A stretch of DNA of 64,000 nucleotides from Verrucomicrobiales bacterium (GTDB lineage Bacteria; Verrucomicrobiota; Verrucomicrobiia; Verrucomicrobiales; DEV007): positions 62,001 to 126,000 of the forward strand of contig JARGNG010000008.1 of NCBI GenBank assembly GCA_029213265.1, read 5' to 3'. Shown here piece after piece: positions 9,146 to 17,616 of this stretch; within the stretch, counting starts at the first letter, position 1; the number at the start of each line of letters is the position of its first letter. The notes beneath the pieces are model-generated. The model was not told the DNA's origin. It saw only the letters and a list, made by a program, of their open reading frames with translations, and ran no database searches. The position numbers and the translations under genes were made by a program.

Positions 9146-10237
9146 ATGGTCACGATCGGAGAAAAACTGGCGGAAGCTCGCCTTGAAGCAGGCCTGTCCA
9201 TCGAGGACGTGGCCCACAAGACCCACATCCATCCGACTACGATTCAGAACATCGAGTTGGATGACCTCTCCATGTTTCCAAGCGTCACCTACGCAAGAAG
9301 CTTTATTTCCAAATACGCAGACTTTCTCTCCGTCGATTTGAGTTCGGCGATGCAGGCGCTCAACAGCGGCTTCACAGTTCGCCTCGGGGAAAACGAGCTG
9401 ATGGACGAGATGAAGCAAACGATCAAGAAAGATCGTCGCTTCCGTCTCGAACGGCGCCCCAAGTCGGTCCGCCGAAAGCTGGAGAAGCCGGGAGGTGCCC
9501 CGCTTTTTCTAAACTTCATTCTCGTAGCTCTCATTGCAGCGCTTGCTGTGTTCTATTTTCTGGGCTTTAGCGCCAGCACTCCCGAGGAAGCCAAATCGGA
9601 AATCACGAGGGGTCTACAGAAAGCGATTCCGTTCTCCGAAGAGGGTCCGGTCGATGCGGGAACGGTGGCGGGAACGAATGGGTCCATCCAGACAACGATC
9701 GACGATGGTCTCAATCTCCCGGAGAATCCCCTGAAGGAAAAACCAGCCGCGGAAACGCCCCAACGAGCGACTTTGAAGCAGGTGGACCTTTCCCGGACTG
9801 GTGAAACCACTCCCGAACCACCTTCTTCCCCCGTCGTAACACCGACCACCCCGCACGCAGTTCCGCCCGGGCCTCCCATGCCTCTGGCTTCCTCGTCATC
9901 CAGCGATGGCATCAGGAAGCCCAACGTCAACTGGGGCATTGATACAGCAAAACCCAAGCCGCTCGCAAAACCCGTAACTTCCCCCGGCAATGCAGTGCCG
10001 GCAGTACGCAAGACGCCGAGATTCAAGATCGAACCGGACTTCACCCCTCCCCCGATTCAATCCGCTGACCTGCCCGCAGTTCGCAAAGTGCTCGATGAAC
10101 CCGCCGCCGTCCTGCGACCGGCAGGGACCGATCCGACGAAACGAGAGGAACCGGCCCGGCGGAAGCCGTCCGATGGGTCCACCGCAACGCAGGGTGAGGT
10201 TCCTGTCCGCGCTACGCCGGTAGCACGCACGCAGTAG
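9146..10237 (+). CDS. RodZ-like helix-turn-helix membrane protein
   Basis: I place the start at 9146 because GAGGG sits at correct spacing; an upstream in-frame start at 9086 lacks this and would add 20 unconserved residues. The resulting 363-residue protein opens with an XRE/RodZ helix-turn-helix (GEKLAEARLEAGLSIEDVA, then IHPTTIQNIE and YARSFISKYADFL). After a basic segment a single membrane helix follows (FLNFILVALIAALAVFY), then a long Pro/Thr-rich periplasmic tail without the usual folded DUF4115 domain. RodZ links MreB to the envelope and sets rod shape. Its position just after ftsK supports a cell-shape/division role. The tail looks disordered, so this may be a divergent relative. Confidence 0.8.
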   Translation: MVTIGEKLAEARLEAGLSIEDVAHKTHIHPTTIQNIELDDLSMFPSVTYARSFISKYADFLSVDLSSAMQALNSGFTVRLGENELMDEMKQTIKKDRRFRLERRPKSVRRKLEKPGGAPLFLNFILVALIAALAVFYFLGFSASTPEEAKSEITRGLQKAIPFSEEGPVDAGTVAGTNGSIQTTIDDGLNLPENPLKEKPAAETPQRATLKQVDLSRTGETTPEPPSSPVVTPTTPHAVPPGPPMPLASSSSSDGIRKPNVNWGIDTAKPKPLAKPVTSPGNAVPAVRKTPRFKIEPDFTPPPIQSADLPAVRKVLDEPAAVLRPAGTDPTKREEPARRKPSDGSTATQGEVPVRATPVARTQ

Positions 10238-10261
10238 CCGCTTTCAAGGATCTCTTTTCCC

Positions 10262-10726
10262 ATGGGCGATCTTCTGGTCAAACTCTACGATCTCCCGAAG
10301 GCGGAACCACTCCCCTCCGGATTTCGAATCAAACGGCCTCTCGCTCCTGAAAAACGAACCGTCGTATCGTGGGTCGAAGAACGATTCGGAGATCGTTGGG
10401 CCAGTGAAACGGAGTTGGCTTTTTCGCGACATCCCCTTACCTGCTTCGTCGCGCTCGACGACTCCTCAAACCTGATCGGATTTGCCTGCTACGACACCAG
10501 CTTCAAAGGGTTTTTCGGCCCCACGGGGGTCGATGAGAGTTTCCGCGGAAAAGGGATCGGAACTGTACTCCTGATCCGCTCTCTTGAAGCCCTTCGCGAA
10601 TCCGGCTATGCCTATGCCATCATTGGTTACTCGGGTGCCGATGACTACTATGGCAAGACGGTCGGTGCCATCCCGATTGAGGGTTCCGAGCCGGGTCCGT
10701 ATCGGGACTGGATTCGGCGGGAGTAG
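10262..10726 (+). CDS. GNAT family N-acetyltransferase
   Basis: 154 residues. VDESFRGKGIGTVLLIRSLEALRESGY is the acetyl-CoA-binding motif A (R/Q-x-x-G-x-G/A) of GNAT enzymes, with IGFACYDTSFKGFFGPTGV as strand beta4. The end (ADDYYGKTVGAIPIEGSEPGPYRDWI) resembles mycothiol-synthase-like and sugar-related GNATs, but the substrate cannot be assigned. It follows the RodZ-like gene by 24 bases on the same strand and may be co-transcribed. Its stop lies one base before the end of the decayed CHAT gene on the other strand. Confidence 0.85.
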   Translation: MGDLLVKLYDLPKAEPLPSGFRIKRPLAPEKRTVVSWVEERFGDRWASETELAFSRHPLTCFVALDDSSNLIGFACYDTSFKGFFGPTGVDESFRGKGIGTVLLIRSLEALRESGYAYAIIGYSGADDYYGKTVGAIPIEGSEPGPYRDWIRRE

Positions 10727-10841
10727 TTCACGTAAGAGTTCCGGTCCTCGCCAGAAGAAAGGGTCCGATGAAACGATGGGCACGAAAGACGTCGAACTCA
10801 TCGGTCATTTCGACAAGCAGCTCTTTCTTCGCGTCCGCCAT

Positions 10842-10855
10842 GGCCACCGGCCACC
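10842..10855. repeat. 7-bp tandem duplication inside the CHAT pseudogene
   Basis: Two copies of ggccacc abut. Deleting one copy restores the reading frame from TAPVA into MADAKKELL, so the duplication is one of the inactivating events. Confidence 0.85.
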
Positions 10856-11101
10856 GGTGCTGTTACGCCGACGAGGAGCTTTTCATAAAACCGCTTCATG
10901 ACCTCCACAGTCGCGAGATCGTCGACCGGCCACAATGTCACGACCACATTCTGCGCTCCGGCCAGCGTCAACCCGCTACGCAGCCCTTCGACCCCTCTTC
11001 CCCACTGAGAGCTAGCCCGACGGCGGTGTTATACGTGCTCAGGACAACCGTCCCCGTGCCCGACAGGTCGAGACGGGCCACTTCCGAAGCAAAGAGAATT
11101 C

Positions 11102-11141
11102 CGTCGTTTCCGGGATCGGGACGTCGTTTCCGGGATCGGGA
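11102..11141. repeat. 20-bp perfect tandem duplication inside the CHAT pseudogene
   Basis: Two identical 20-base units, beginning cgtcgtttcc, lie head to tail. Removing one restores the frame QIPDPGNDGILFASEVA, which matches the conserved segment before the CHAT catalytic Cys. The duplication therefore disrupted a previously intact gene. Confidence 0.9.
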
Positions 11142-12048
11142 ATCTGTCCCCGGCTCCAGGATTCCAGCGTCTTCTGTGCGCCTGTCAGGGCGAGTCCGCT
11201 CAACAAAATGGCGGATCGATTCTTCCTTTCACTCGCTCCTTGATTCGAAACGGGGAGGGACTTCAAAAAGAATCCGTGTGTGCAAGATGGAGCACATCCG
11301 AAGACCGGATCGAATCGAGAAACCTCGCCTCCGTGGCGGGCACTCCCGAAATGCTCTCGACCTGAAATCCCGCTGATTGGAGCATCGGCGCAAGACCGGC
11401 GATTTCCTCTCCCGTCCCGGGCAGGGGATTTGTTTTGGGTATTTCGGGAGCCTTCCTCCCCTGAACGGCTCTCATCCAGTTGCCCGGTTTCCCCCGCTGG
11501 ATTCGATTCCAGTTCCAATCCGAGATGTAATAGATCTCATTCCCAAGGCGTCGCTTCGCTTTCACATTGGTCCGGGCTGGCCCTTCGACTTTGGAAGCGA
11601 TTTTCCCATTGGGTGAAGCTGACTCGACAATCTCGAAACCGAATTCGAACATCTTCGATATCGGTGGATCAAAAACGGTGTCCTGCGAACGGTTCACCGG
11701 CGTAGCCATATTGGCACTATTCGGCAAAATCAAGAAATGGCCTTCGCCGCGAAATCTTCGCTCCGCGCTCCAGTCCGAAAGATAAAAGAGAATCCCGAAT
11801 TCATTCCGGTAGTGCCATTTCACGGTAGCGACGGTGGGGCCAGGCACTGGCTTCACAACTTCCGCATCGGCACGCGGCGTTTTCACCACTTTGTGGCCGT
11901 TCGGGAACTCCATGCTCAGCGGCACACGAAACTCCTGCCAGTGCTCCTGGGCGGAAAGAGCCGACGCGAAGCAAGACAGGAAAGGAACGGAAAGAATGCG
12001 GCTCATCGGTGATTGAATAAACGACGGGCCTTTTTCCTCCATGCAAAC

Positions 12049-12825
12049 TCACTTCCACACTAACACAGGCACAATCCACCGCACCGCCACATCGCAGGAG
12101 GCCGGCCGCCAGATATCTGCGCCGGGCCCGAGCGGATCGTCTTCCCCCCAATACAAATCAATCTGACTTCGATAGAGCCCCCCACCGGTGTCGCCGACCT
12201 GAAACCGGACCGCGCCAAACTGATTGTAGAGTTCAGGATCGAGGATCCAGGTTCGCGTCGTTTTGCTGAAAAGCGGATTACCGCGATGCACCGCAATCGA
12301 CTCGCGGTCGAGCAGCGTGTTGTTCCGGTTGCCTAGAATACGGGTATGAAATTTCCCGTCGTAGGAAAGATAGGGGCGCCCGTTGACCGGCTCGGCGAGG
12401 CGGCCAAACCCTTCGACATAGGTCGCTTTGACAAAATCCGCTGCGTACTTTTTCGAATGCAATGCCCGGAGAGAATCCGGCCTGACGTCAAACCCCCGCT
12501 CCTTGGTGAACCCCGACTCGCGGGGCGTGTAGTAGACCGTGCAGAAGAAGTAGTGGGTTTCCGGCGCGGAATCGAACGTCTCGTAGATCGATTTGAGAAC
12601 TTCGGTGAAAGGCCGGATTCCCTCCAGCGCGACCGCGCGCGGCGGTATCACATCTCCGAATGTCTCGGGACTCTGCAACATTCCTTCCTGCTCAACCGGA
12701 GTCGCGAGAATCTCCTGCCAAGTCACATTGGGTCCGGCGGCCATGAGCGGACTCCCTCCGGTCATGGCGAAAAGGGCCACTGCGAGTCCGGAGACCGCAC
12801 TACACTGTTTTGGAAAAAATTTCAT
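12049..12825 (-). CDS. Secreted 3D-domain (MltA C-terminal-like) protein
   Basis: 258 residues with a signal peptide (cleavage likely after MAAG or ALA near 30). GAVRFQVGDTGGGLYRSQIDLYWG at about 205-228 is the 3D domain, whose three Asp residues form the active site in MltA and Sps/RpfB-type lytic enzymes; here D213, D223 and probably D231 are candidates. The region before it (FFCTVYYTPRESGF) is the first double-psi barrel strand. It probably acts on peptidoglycan in the periplasm, though the larger MltA domain is absent. Its start overlaps the namZ 3' end by 26 bases, so it is co-transcribed with a muramidase gene. Confidence 0.8.
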   Translation of the reverse strand: MKFFPKQCSAVSGLAVALFAMTGGSPLMAAGPNVTWQEILATPVEQEGMLQSPETFGDVIPPRAVALEGIRPFTEVLKSIYETFDSAPETHYFFCTVYYTPRESGFTKERGFDVRPDSLRALHSKKYAADFVKATYVEGFGRLAEPVNGRPYLSYDGKFHTRILGNRNNTLLDRESIAVHRGNPLFSKTTRTWILDPELYNQFGAVRFQVGDTGGGLYRSQIDLYWGEDDPLGPGADIWRPASCDVAVRWIVPVLVWK

Positions 12826-13900
12826 CTTCAGGTCGACCGCACAGAATTTCGATCGGCAGTTTCTTATACTCGTATTCGTAGGGTGGTTCCTTCCAGAAAA
12901 ATCGGTCCGAATATCCTTCTTTGAGAAGACGCAGGATCAACAATGCCGTTCGGACCGGCTCAAATGCTTGCCGATCCGTGACATGAAACTGACAACCGCA
13001 GCAGACTTCGCCGGCAAACTTCTGAAATCCGGGCTCGAAGGAGGCCTCCCGGAACGTCACTCCCGGCAGCGCCATCTCATTCAACTGTCCGGCCAGGTCG
13101 TACCCGTCGATCCACGGCGCGCCAAAAAGTTCGAACGGACGCGTTGTCCCTCTTCCCTCCGAGAGGTTGGTTCCCTCAAAAAGGCACATCCCCGGATAGA
13201 CGATCGCTGTTTCGAGCGTCGGCATATTCGGTGACGGCAGCACCCAGGGAAGACCGGTTTCGTCGTAGAAATCACCTCGCTGCCATCCATCCATGGGCAG
13301 AACAGTGAGATCGACCTCCGGAAACCGCTCTTTCCGGAACAGCAGCGCCAGTTCCCCGATCGTCATGCCGTGGCGGATTGGAATCGGGTGCAGACCTACA
13401 AACGACAAGTAGTCGGGGTCCTGTGCCGTTCCCTCCCGGGTCACTCCGTTGATCGGATTGGGCCGGTCCGCCACGACCACGGAAAGTCCCCGTTCCGATG
13501 CCGCCTTCATACAAAGCAACATCGTCCAGATGAAGGTGTAGTAGCGGGCGCCCACATCCATCAAATCGAGGAAGAGGACCTCGACGCCCTCCAACATTTC
13601 CCCCGTCGGCTCGCGATGTTGCCCGTAGAGACTGTGAACCGGCACGTCGAGACGCGGATGACGATAGCCCCGCCATTCGATCATGTTGTCCTGCGTCGTC
13701 GTCTCGAACCCATGCTGTGGACCGAACAGGGCGGACAACTTGATCACGCCGTCTGCCGCCATTTTCTCCAGGACGGACAGGGTCGTTCGCAAATCGCCCG
13801 TCACGGAAGCTGCGTGCAGCACCGCTCCAACGCGTTTCCCGCTCAGAGACCCGGGCCATACCTCGGCGAGGCGATCCACCGGAAGAACGACACGACTCAC
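12800..13900 (-). CDS. namZ: Exo-beta-N-acetylmuramidase NamZ family (DUF1343)
   Basis: 366 residues. LSGKRVGAVLHAASVT, KLSALFGPQHGFE, VHSLYGQHREPTGEML, FLDLMDVGARYYTFIWTM and VVADRPNPING are the successive DUF1343 motifs. The family founder NamZ of Bacillus releases MurNAc from the non-reducing end of peptidoglycan fragments. I see no signal peptide at the chosen start, so this copy may be cytoplasmic and act in muropeptide recycling. The C-terminus stops about 30 residues earlier than most members (ending GRPEDEIFSKTV after the PIEIL strand) and overlaps the next gene by 26 bases. The start overlaps the ompH stop by 4 bases. Confidence 0.88.
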   Translation of the reverse strand: MSRVVLPVDRLAEVWPGSLSGKRVGAVLHAASVTGDLRTTLSVLEKMAADGVIKLSALFGPQHGFETTTQDNMIEWRGYRHPRLDVPVHSLYGQHREPTGEMLEGVEVLFLDLMDVGARYYTFIWTMLLCMKAASERGLSVVVADRPNPINGVTREGTAQDPDYLSFVGLHPIPIRHGMTIGELALLFRKERFPEVDLTVLPMDGWQRGDFYDETGLPWVLPSPNMPTLETAIVYPGMCLFEGTNLSEGRGTTRPFELFGAPWIDGYDLAGQLNEMALPGVTFREASFEPGFQKFAGEVCCGCQFHVTDRQAFEPVRTALLILRLLKEGYSDRFFWKEPPYEYEYKKLPIEILCGRPEDEIFSKTV

Positions 13901-14451
13901 GGCTTCTTCTCCGCTGACTTTTTCTTCGACTGCTCTTTGATAAAGGCAATCACCTCGTCGGTGACGTCGGTAGCTCCGGGGGAATGAACAACTTGCGGCA
14001 GACCGTTCGACGAAGCTGATGACTTGTCGAAAATCATCGAATATTTGCCGTCTTCGTTGAACGCAGTGACCGCTGCCACGATGCTCTCCATGATCCGGTG
14101 CTTGGCCTTGCGAAAGTTTTCCTCCAGGTCCCGCAAGCCGGTTGTTCGCAGGGTGGCGATTTCTTTCTCAGCCTCGTTTGCCTTTTTCAATACCTCAGCC
14201 GCTTCGGTCTTTTTTCCAGCCCGGATCAGTTCCTGGTGCTTCTGCAAAATCTCTTTCAGCGCATTCGATTTCTCTTTGAACTCCTCGCGCGATGCCTCCC
14301 GGTCATTGGTCAGTTCCTTGGTAATCGCATCCGTCAGGGGATGAGTTTCAAATACCTTCGTCATGTCGACGACGGCGATTTCAAGGCCCGAGGACCACTG
14401 GGCAAAGGTGAGACAGAAAGTAAAAAGTAGATACGCAGAACTGCTTCGCAT
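13897..14451 (-). CDS. OmpH/Skp family periplasmic chaperone
   Basis: 184 residues from the ATG at 14451, chosen because it begins a signal peptide (MRSSSAYLLFTFCLTFAQW); longer in-frame starts add 67 residues without one. The mature part begins EIAVVDMTKVFETHPLT, the OmpH/Skp strand, followed by a long Lys/Glu coiled coil (about 45-130). The C-terminal strands YSMIFDKSS and VTDEVIAFIKEQ complete the fold. Skp trimers carry unfolded outer-membrane proteins through the periplasm. It lies between selO (65-base gap) and namZ (4-base overlap), not next to bamA/lpxD as in many Gram-negatives. Confidence 0.85.
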   Translation of the reverse strand: MRSSSAYLLFTFCLTFAQWSSGLEIAVVDMTKVFETHPLTDAITKELTNDREASREEFKEKSNALKEILQKHQELIRAGKKTEAAEVLKKANEAEKEIATLRTTGLRDLEENFRKAKHRIMESIVAAVTAFNEDGKYSMIFDKSSASSNGLPQVVHSPGATDVTDEVIAFIKEQSKKKSAEKKP

Positions 14452-14515
14452 ACGAATGTTGTGCCACGAAACGCGACCCCACGCAACGGTGTTCGCCATG
14501 GATTTCAACGGTAGG

Positions 14516-15964
14516 CTACGTTCCACAGAAGGTTGCGCAGACAACTTCCTCAGGGTCCGGCGCCTGCTCCAGGTCGGCAAGATCAGACCCGATCTCGAAG
14601 GGAGTCCGATAGGCATCCGCGAGACGGTGGAACAGAGAAGCATCTCCTCCATTCGCGGCCACGATCGCCTGTTCGATGCGATGATTCCGCGGAATCAGAA
14701 TCGGGTTGGAAGATTGCATGAGGTCTACATCAGGCTCGCCCGAATCCCGCCACGATTGCAGCCACTTCGCGGACGCAACGCCATCTTTCGAAAGAGCGAT
14801 CAGCCCCCCTTCCGGTTCACCTGCTGCCACTCGGGTCAATTCGCGAAAGAACCGGGTGAAGTCGACTTTCCCCCCGGAAAGAAACTCCAGGGTCGAATCG
14901 ACAAATTCCCCGCTCTTCTCCTTTTTGTCCCTCCAGCCCAACTTGGCCCGGAACCGCCCATAAAAGGCCTCCTTGAACTGCTCCTCGAACTCTCCGAGGC
15001 GCTCTTCCGCCATCCCGATCGCCTTTTCCCGGTCTTCGTCGAAGAGGGGGAGCAGTGCTTCGGCAAGACGGGTCAGATTCCAGTGAGCAATGGCAGGTTG
15101 GTTTCCCCAGGCGTAGCGGCCGTTGCGATCAATCGAACTAAAGACTTTCTCCGGATGAAATTCATCCATAAACGCACAAGGCCCGAAATCGATCGTTTCA
15201 CCGGAGATGGTCATGTTGTCCGTATTCATCACGCCGTGGATAAATCCCAAGGACATCCACTGTGCCACGAGCGCGGCTTGTCTTTCGATCACCTGGCCGA
15301 GAAACGCGGTGTAGGGGTTCCCTTCCGACCCACACCCGGGGTAGTGCCGTTCGATTGCGAAGTCGGCAAGGATACGAATGGCTTCGTGATCCTCCTGCGC
15401 GAGGAAATACTGAAACGTCCCGATCCGGAGATGACTCGAAGCGACCCGCGTCAATACCGCGCCCGGCAGCTTCTCTTCGCGATACACCGGCTCCCCTGTT
15501 GCGACGGCAGCGAGCGAACGGGTCGTTGGCACGCCCAGGGCGAACATGGCCTCGCTTACCAGATACTCGCGCAGGACCGGGCCCAGAGGGGACTTTCCGT
15601 CGCCTCCGCGCGAGAACGGAGTCCGTCCCGAACCCTTCAGCTGAATATCGCGACGAACGCCATCCGTTCCCACCACTTCTCCCAGAAGAATGGCCCGCCC
15701 ATCGCCCAGGCGCGGCACCCATCCCCCGAACTGATGTCCCCCATAGGCCTGGGCCAGCGGCTCGGAACCTTCCGGAATCACATTGCCACCCAGTTGCGCC
15801 GCGATTTCTTCGTCGGAAGCGGTGCTGCGATCGAGGCCCAGCAGCCCGGCCAAATCCTCATTGAATCGAATCAACGAAGGAGCTGGAACCTTTGCCGGTT
15901 CAACCCGCTCATAAAAATGTTCCGGTAAGTTGACGTAGGTGTTCTGGAAGGGGAAAAGTTTCAT
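14516..15964 (-). CDS. selO: SelO/YdiU family protein adenylyltransferase (pseudokinase)
   Basis: 482 residues, full length for the family. YGGHQFGGWVPRLGDGRA, DIQLKGSGRTPFSRGGDGK and ALGVPTTRSLAAVATGE are diagnostic SelO stretches, and GVMNTDNMTISGETIDFGP holds the Asn and Asp that bind metal. SelO transfers AMP from ATP to Ser/Thr/Tyr of redox-related proteins. The C-terminus ends in TFCGT, so the position occupied by selenocysteine in animal SelO is Cys here. It is divergent from the small hypothetical gene at 16035, and is probably the first gene of the run through ompH. Confidence 0.93.
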   Translation of the reverse strand: MKLFPFQNTYVNLPEHFYERVEPAKVPAPSLIRFNEDLAGLLGLDRSTASDEEIAAQLGGNVIPEGSEPLAQAYGGHQFGGWVPRLGDGRAILLGEVVGTDGVRRDIQLKGSGRTPFSRGGDGKSPLGPVLREYLVSEAMFALGVPTTRSLAAVATGEPVYREEKLPGAVLTRVASSHLRIGTFQYFLAQEDHEAIRILADFAIERHYPGCGSEGNPYTAFLGQVIERQAALVAQWMSLGFIHGVMNTDNMTISGETIDFGPCAFMDEFHPEKVFSSIDRNGRYAWGNQPAIAHWNLTRLAEALLPLFDEDREKAIGMAEERLGEFEEQFKEAFYGRFRAKLGWRDKKEKSGEFVDSTLEFLSGGKVDFTRFFRELTRVAAGEPEGGLIALSKDGVASAKWLQSWRDSGEPDVDLMQSSNPILIPRNHRIEQAIVAANGGDASLFHRLADAYRTPFEIGSDLADLEQAPDPEEVVCATFCGT

Positions 15965-16034
15965 GGTTTCAAATCCTGGCGGTATGGATGGTACGAGTTC
16001 ATGCTGCGGTAGCGAACTCGCTTTTATTTCCTAC

Positions 16035-16304
16035 ATGATACGTGCCCTCATCGATTCCATCTTCGAAGGAGTTTCCAAGGGAAGCGCGGAAGGAAAACGA
16101 TACGTCGTAACGAAATCGGTTCACAATGGGGGCAGATCCTTCAAAATCTACGCGGAAGAACTGGGTGGAGACGATTTTGTCAGTCTGAATTTCTATGAAA
16201 CTTCATCCGGTGAATCATTGAAGCCCTGCGAAATGCCGGAGGAAAAAGTTCTGCGTTTCCTTCGGGACTACGTTCCGGACGCTGCGGAAGACAAACCGCG
16301 CTAG
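16035..16304 (+). CDS. Small conserved-looking protein, function unknown
   Basis: 89 residues from the ATG at 16035 (MIRALIDSIFEGVSKGSAEGKRYVV). An upstream start at 15939 would lie inside the selO start region and adds a Cys/Gly-rich stretch that looks non-coding. The sequence has a beta-strand-rich centre (GRSFKIYAEELGGDDFVSLNFYE) and an amphipathic C-terminal helix (EEKVLRFLRDYV). It has no signal peptide or membrane segment. Similar small proteins accompany many Verrucomicrobia genomes, but I cannot name a family. Its stop overlaps the coaB stop by 4 bases on the other strand. Confidence 0.65.
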   Translation: MIRALIDSIFEGVSKGSAEGKRYVVTKSVHNGGRSFKIYAEELGGDDFVSLNFYETSSGESLKPCEMPEEKVLRFLRDYVPDAAEDKPR

Positions 16305-16939
16305 TCCTGGAGAGCCTTTTCCACCCGGGCAATGATCTCTCGTGCAATCTCCCGCTTGCCCGCTTTTGCGAGACGCTCCTCCCGGCCGTCGGCAAAGAAG
16401 AAGAGCACTTCGTTCTCATCCTGATCAAATCCGATGTCAGAGCGGCTCACGTCATTGGCAACGAGAAGATCGCAGCTTTTGCGTCGCAGCTTCCCCTTCG
16501 CATTCTCTTCCAGGTTTTCCGTTTCAGCCGCGAAACCGACCAGAAACCCTTCGAATCCAAAGACACTCCTGACACTGCCGAGGACATCGGGATTTTTTAC
16601 CAATGTCAGGGTCAGTTCCCCGTCTGCTTTCTTGATTTTCTCTCCGGCCACCTCCTTGACGCAATAGTCGGCCACAGCTGCACAAAAGATGGCGACGTCC
16701 GCACCTGGAATCGTTTCGGCTACGGCATCAAACATTTCCTGCGCCGTTTCGATGGAGCGAAAATGAACTCCCTCCGGCGCAGCCAGGTTCACCGGGCCCG
16801 ATATCAAATCGACTTCGTGCCCCGCCTCCAAGGCAGCCCCGGCGAGAGCGTATCCCATTTTTCCCGACGAGCGATTTGTCAGGTAACGAACCGGATCAAT
16901 CGGCTCGCGGGTCGGGCCGGCTGTAATCAGAATCCGCAT
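16301..16939 (-). CDS. coaB: Phosphopantothenate-cysteine ligase (separate CoaB)
   Basis: 212 residues forming only the DFP/CoaB domain. ILITAGPTREPIDPVRYLTNRSSGKMG is the conserved opening, including the Asn of the acyl-phosphate/CMP site. AVADYCV and a Lys-containing KIKKADGELTLTLVKNPDVL are the substrate loop. It joins cysteine to 4'-phosphopantothenate in coenzyme A synthesis. In most bacteria this domain is fused behind CoaC; here it is a separate gene whose ATG overlaps the coaC stop by one base (TGATG), so the two are translationally coupled. Confidence 0.92.
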   Translation of the reverse strand: MRILITAGPTREPIDPVRYLTNRSSGKMGYALAGAALEAGHEVDLISGPVNLAAPEGVHFRSIETAQEMFDAVAETIPGADVAIFCAAVADYCVKEVAGEKIKKADGELTLTLVKNPDVLGSVRSVFGFEGFLVGFAAETENLEENAKGKLRRKSCDLLVANDVSRSDIGFDQDENEVLFFFADGREERLAKAGKREIAREIIARVEKALQD

Positions 16940-17499
16940 CAGTCAGACCCTGCGAGAAGTCGGCCGATTTCCTCCTCAATTCCGTCGACCGGCCAGAGTC
17001 TCCCGATGCCTTCATAGCCGCACGCGAGAAGGCCTTCTTCCGGACCAATGAAAGAGACGCCTCGATCCATGAGCTTTTTCACATTTTCCCGCGTCGCGGG
17101 GTGCTTCCACATTTTGCCATTCATCGCCGGAGCCATCAGAACCGGGGCGAGAGTCGCCAGATGGATCGCCCCAAGCGTGTCATCAGCGATGCCGTTTGCA
17201 AACTTGGCAATCGTATTTGCAGTCGCCGGCGCGACAACAAGCAGGTCCGCGTTGTCGGCGAGTTCTATATGACCGGGATGCCAGTCCGCTTTTTCGTCGT
17301 AGAGATCCGTCGTCACCGGCTGGCGGGAGAGCGTCTGCAAGGTGAGCGGAGTGATGAACTCCTGCGCGTCCTTCGTCATGACGACATGAACTTTGTGGCC
17401 GGCCTTGGCAAGTCGGCTCACGAGATCGGCTGCCTTGTAGGCGGCAATCGAACCGGTCACGCCGAGGACGATGTTCTTAGCTGGGGAAGATTCTGACAC
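16939..17499 (-). CDS. coaC: Phosphopantothenoylcysteine decarboxylase (separate CoaC)
   Basis: 186 residues of the flavin-dependent Cys decarboxylase family. NIVLGVTGSIAAYKAADLVSRLAKAGH is the FMN-binding start, HIELA supplies the catalytic His, APATANTIAKFANGIADD the conserved flavin loop, and PAMNGKMWKHPA the PXMNXXMW signature. GLLACGYEGIGRL holds the active-site Cys. It forms 4'-phosphopantetheine for CoA. It is encoded separately from coaB. In the common bacterial order gmk-rpoZ-coaBC an omega-subunit gene would precede it; the 117 bases between gmk and coaC have no room for rpoZ. Confidence 0.92.
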   Translation of the reverse strand: MSESSPAKNIVLGVTGSIAAYKAADLVSRLAKAGHKVHVVMTKDAQEFITPLTLQTLSRQPVTTDLYDEKADWHPGHIELADNADLLVVAPATANTIAKFANGIADDTLGAIHLATLAPVLMAPAMNGKMWKHPATRENVKKLMDRGVSFIGPEEGLLACGYEGIGRLWPVDGIEEEIGRLLAGSD

Positions 17500-17616
17500 G
17501 GGAAAAGATCGCGGCGAAGGGCAGGCTTGGCAACTCGAAGTGCGGATGGGATTTCCGAAGCGATTTCCCTCTCTCCACTCCTTCAGAAAACGAAAAGGCG
17601 CAGGAAAAGGAAATTC

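Larger units (their letters stand above)
10728..12006 (-). pseudogene. Decayed secreted CHAT-domain protease gene
   Basis: The 5' part (12006 to about 11280) encodes a signal peptide (MSRILSVPFLSCFASALSAQ) and a CHAT entry region, NPLPGTGEEIAGLAPMLQ...SSDVLHLA. The remaining CHAT motifs are all present but in different frames: THGFFL, LLSGLALTGAQ, NDGILFASEVARLDLSGTG, GLRSGLTLAGAQNVVVTLWPVDDLAT and HRFIGPFLLA, ending at 10728. The frame is broken by a 1-nt loss near 11280, a 20-base tandem duplication (11102-11141), a 1-nt loss near 10992 and a 7-base tandem duplication (10842-10855). The catalytic Cys of SACNTG is Tyr here (codon 11031-11033). CHAT is a caspase-like peptidase domain; this copy cannot be active. 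It is the last member of the ompH-namZ run. Confidence 0.85.

Noticed and set aside
14363..15928. 521-codon plus-strand frame opposite selO
   Set aside because: Antisense to a full-length SelO; composition is the typical artefact of high-GC complementary frames.
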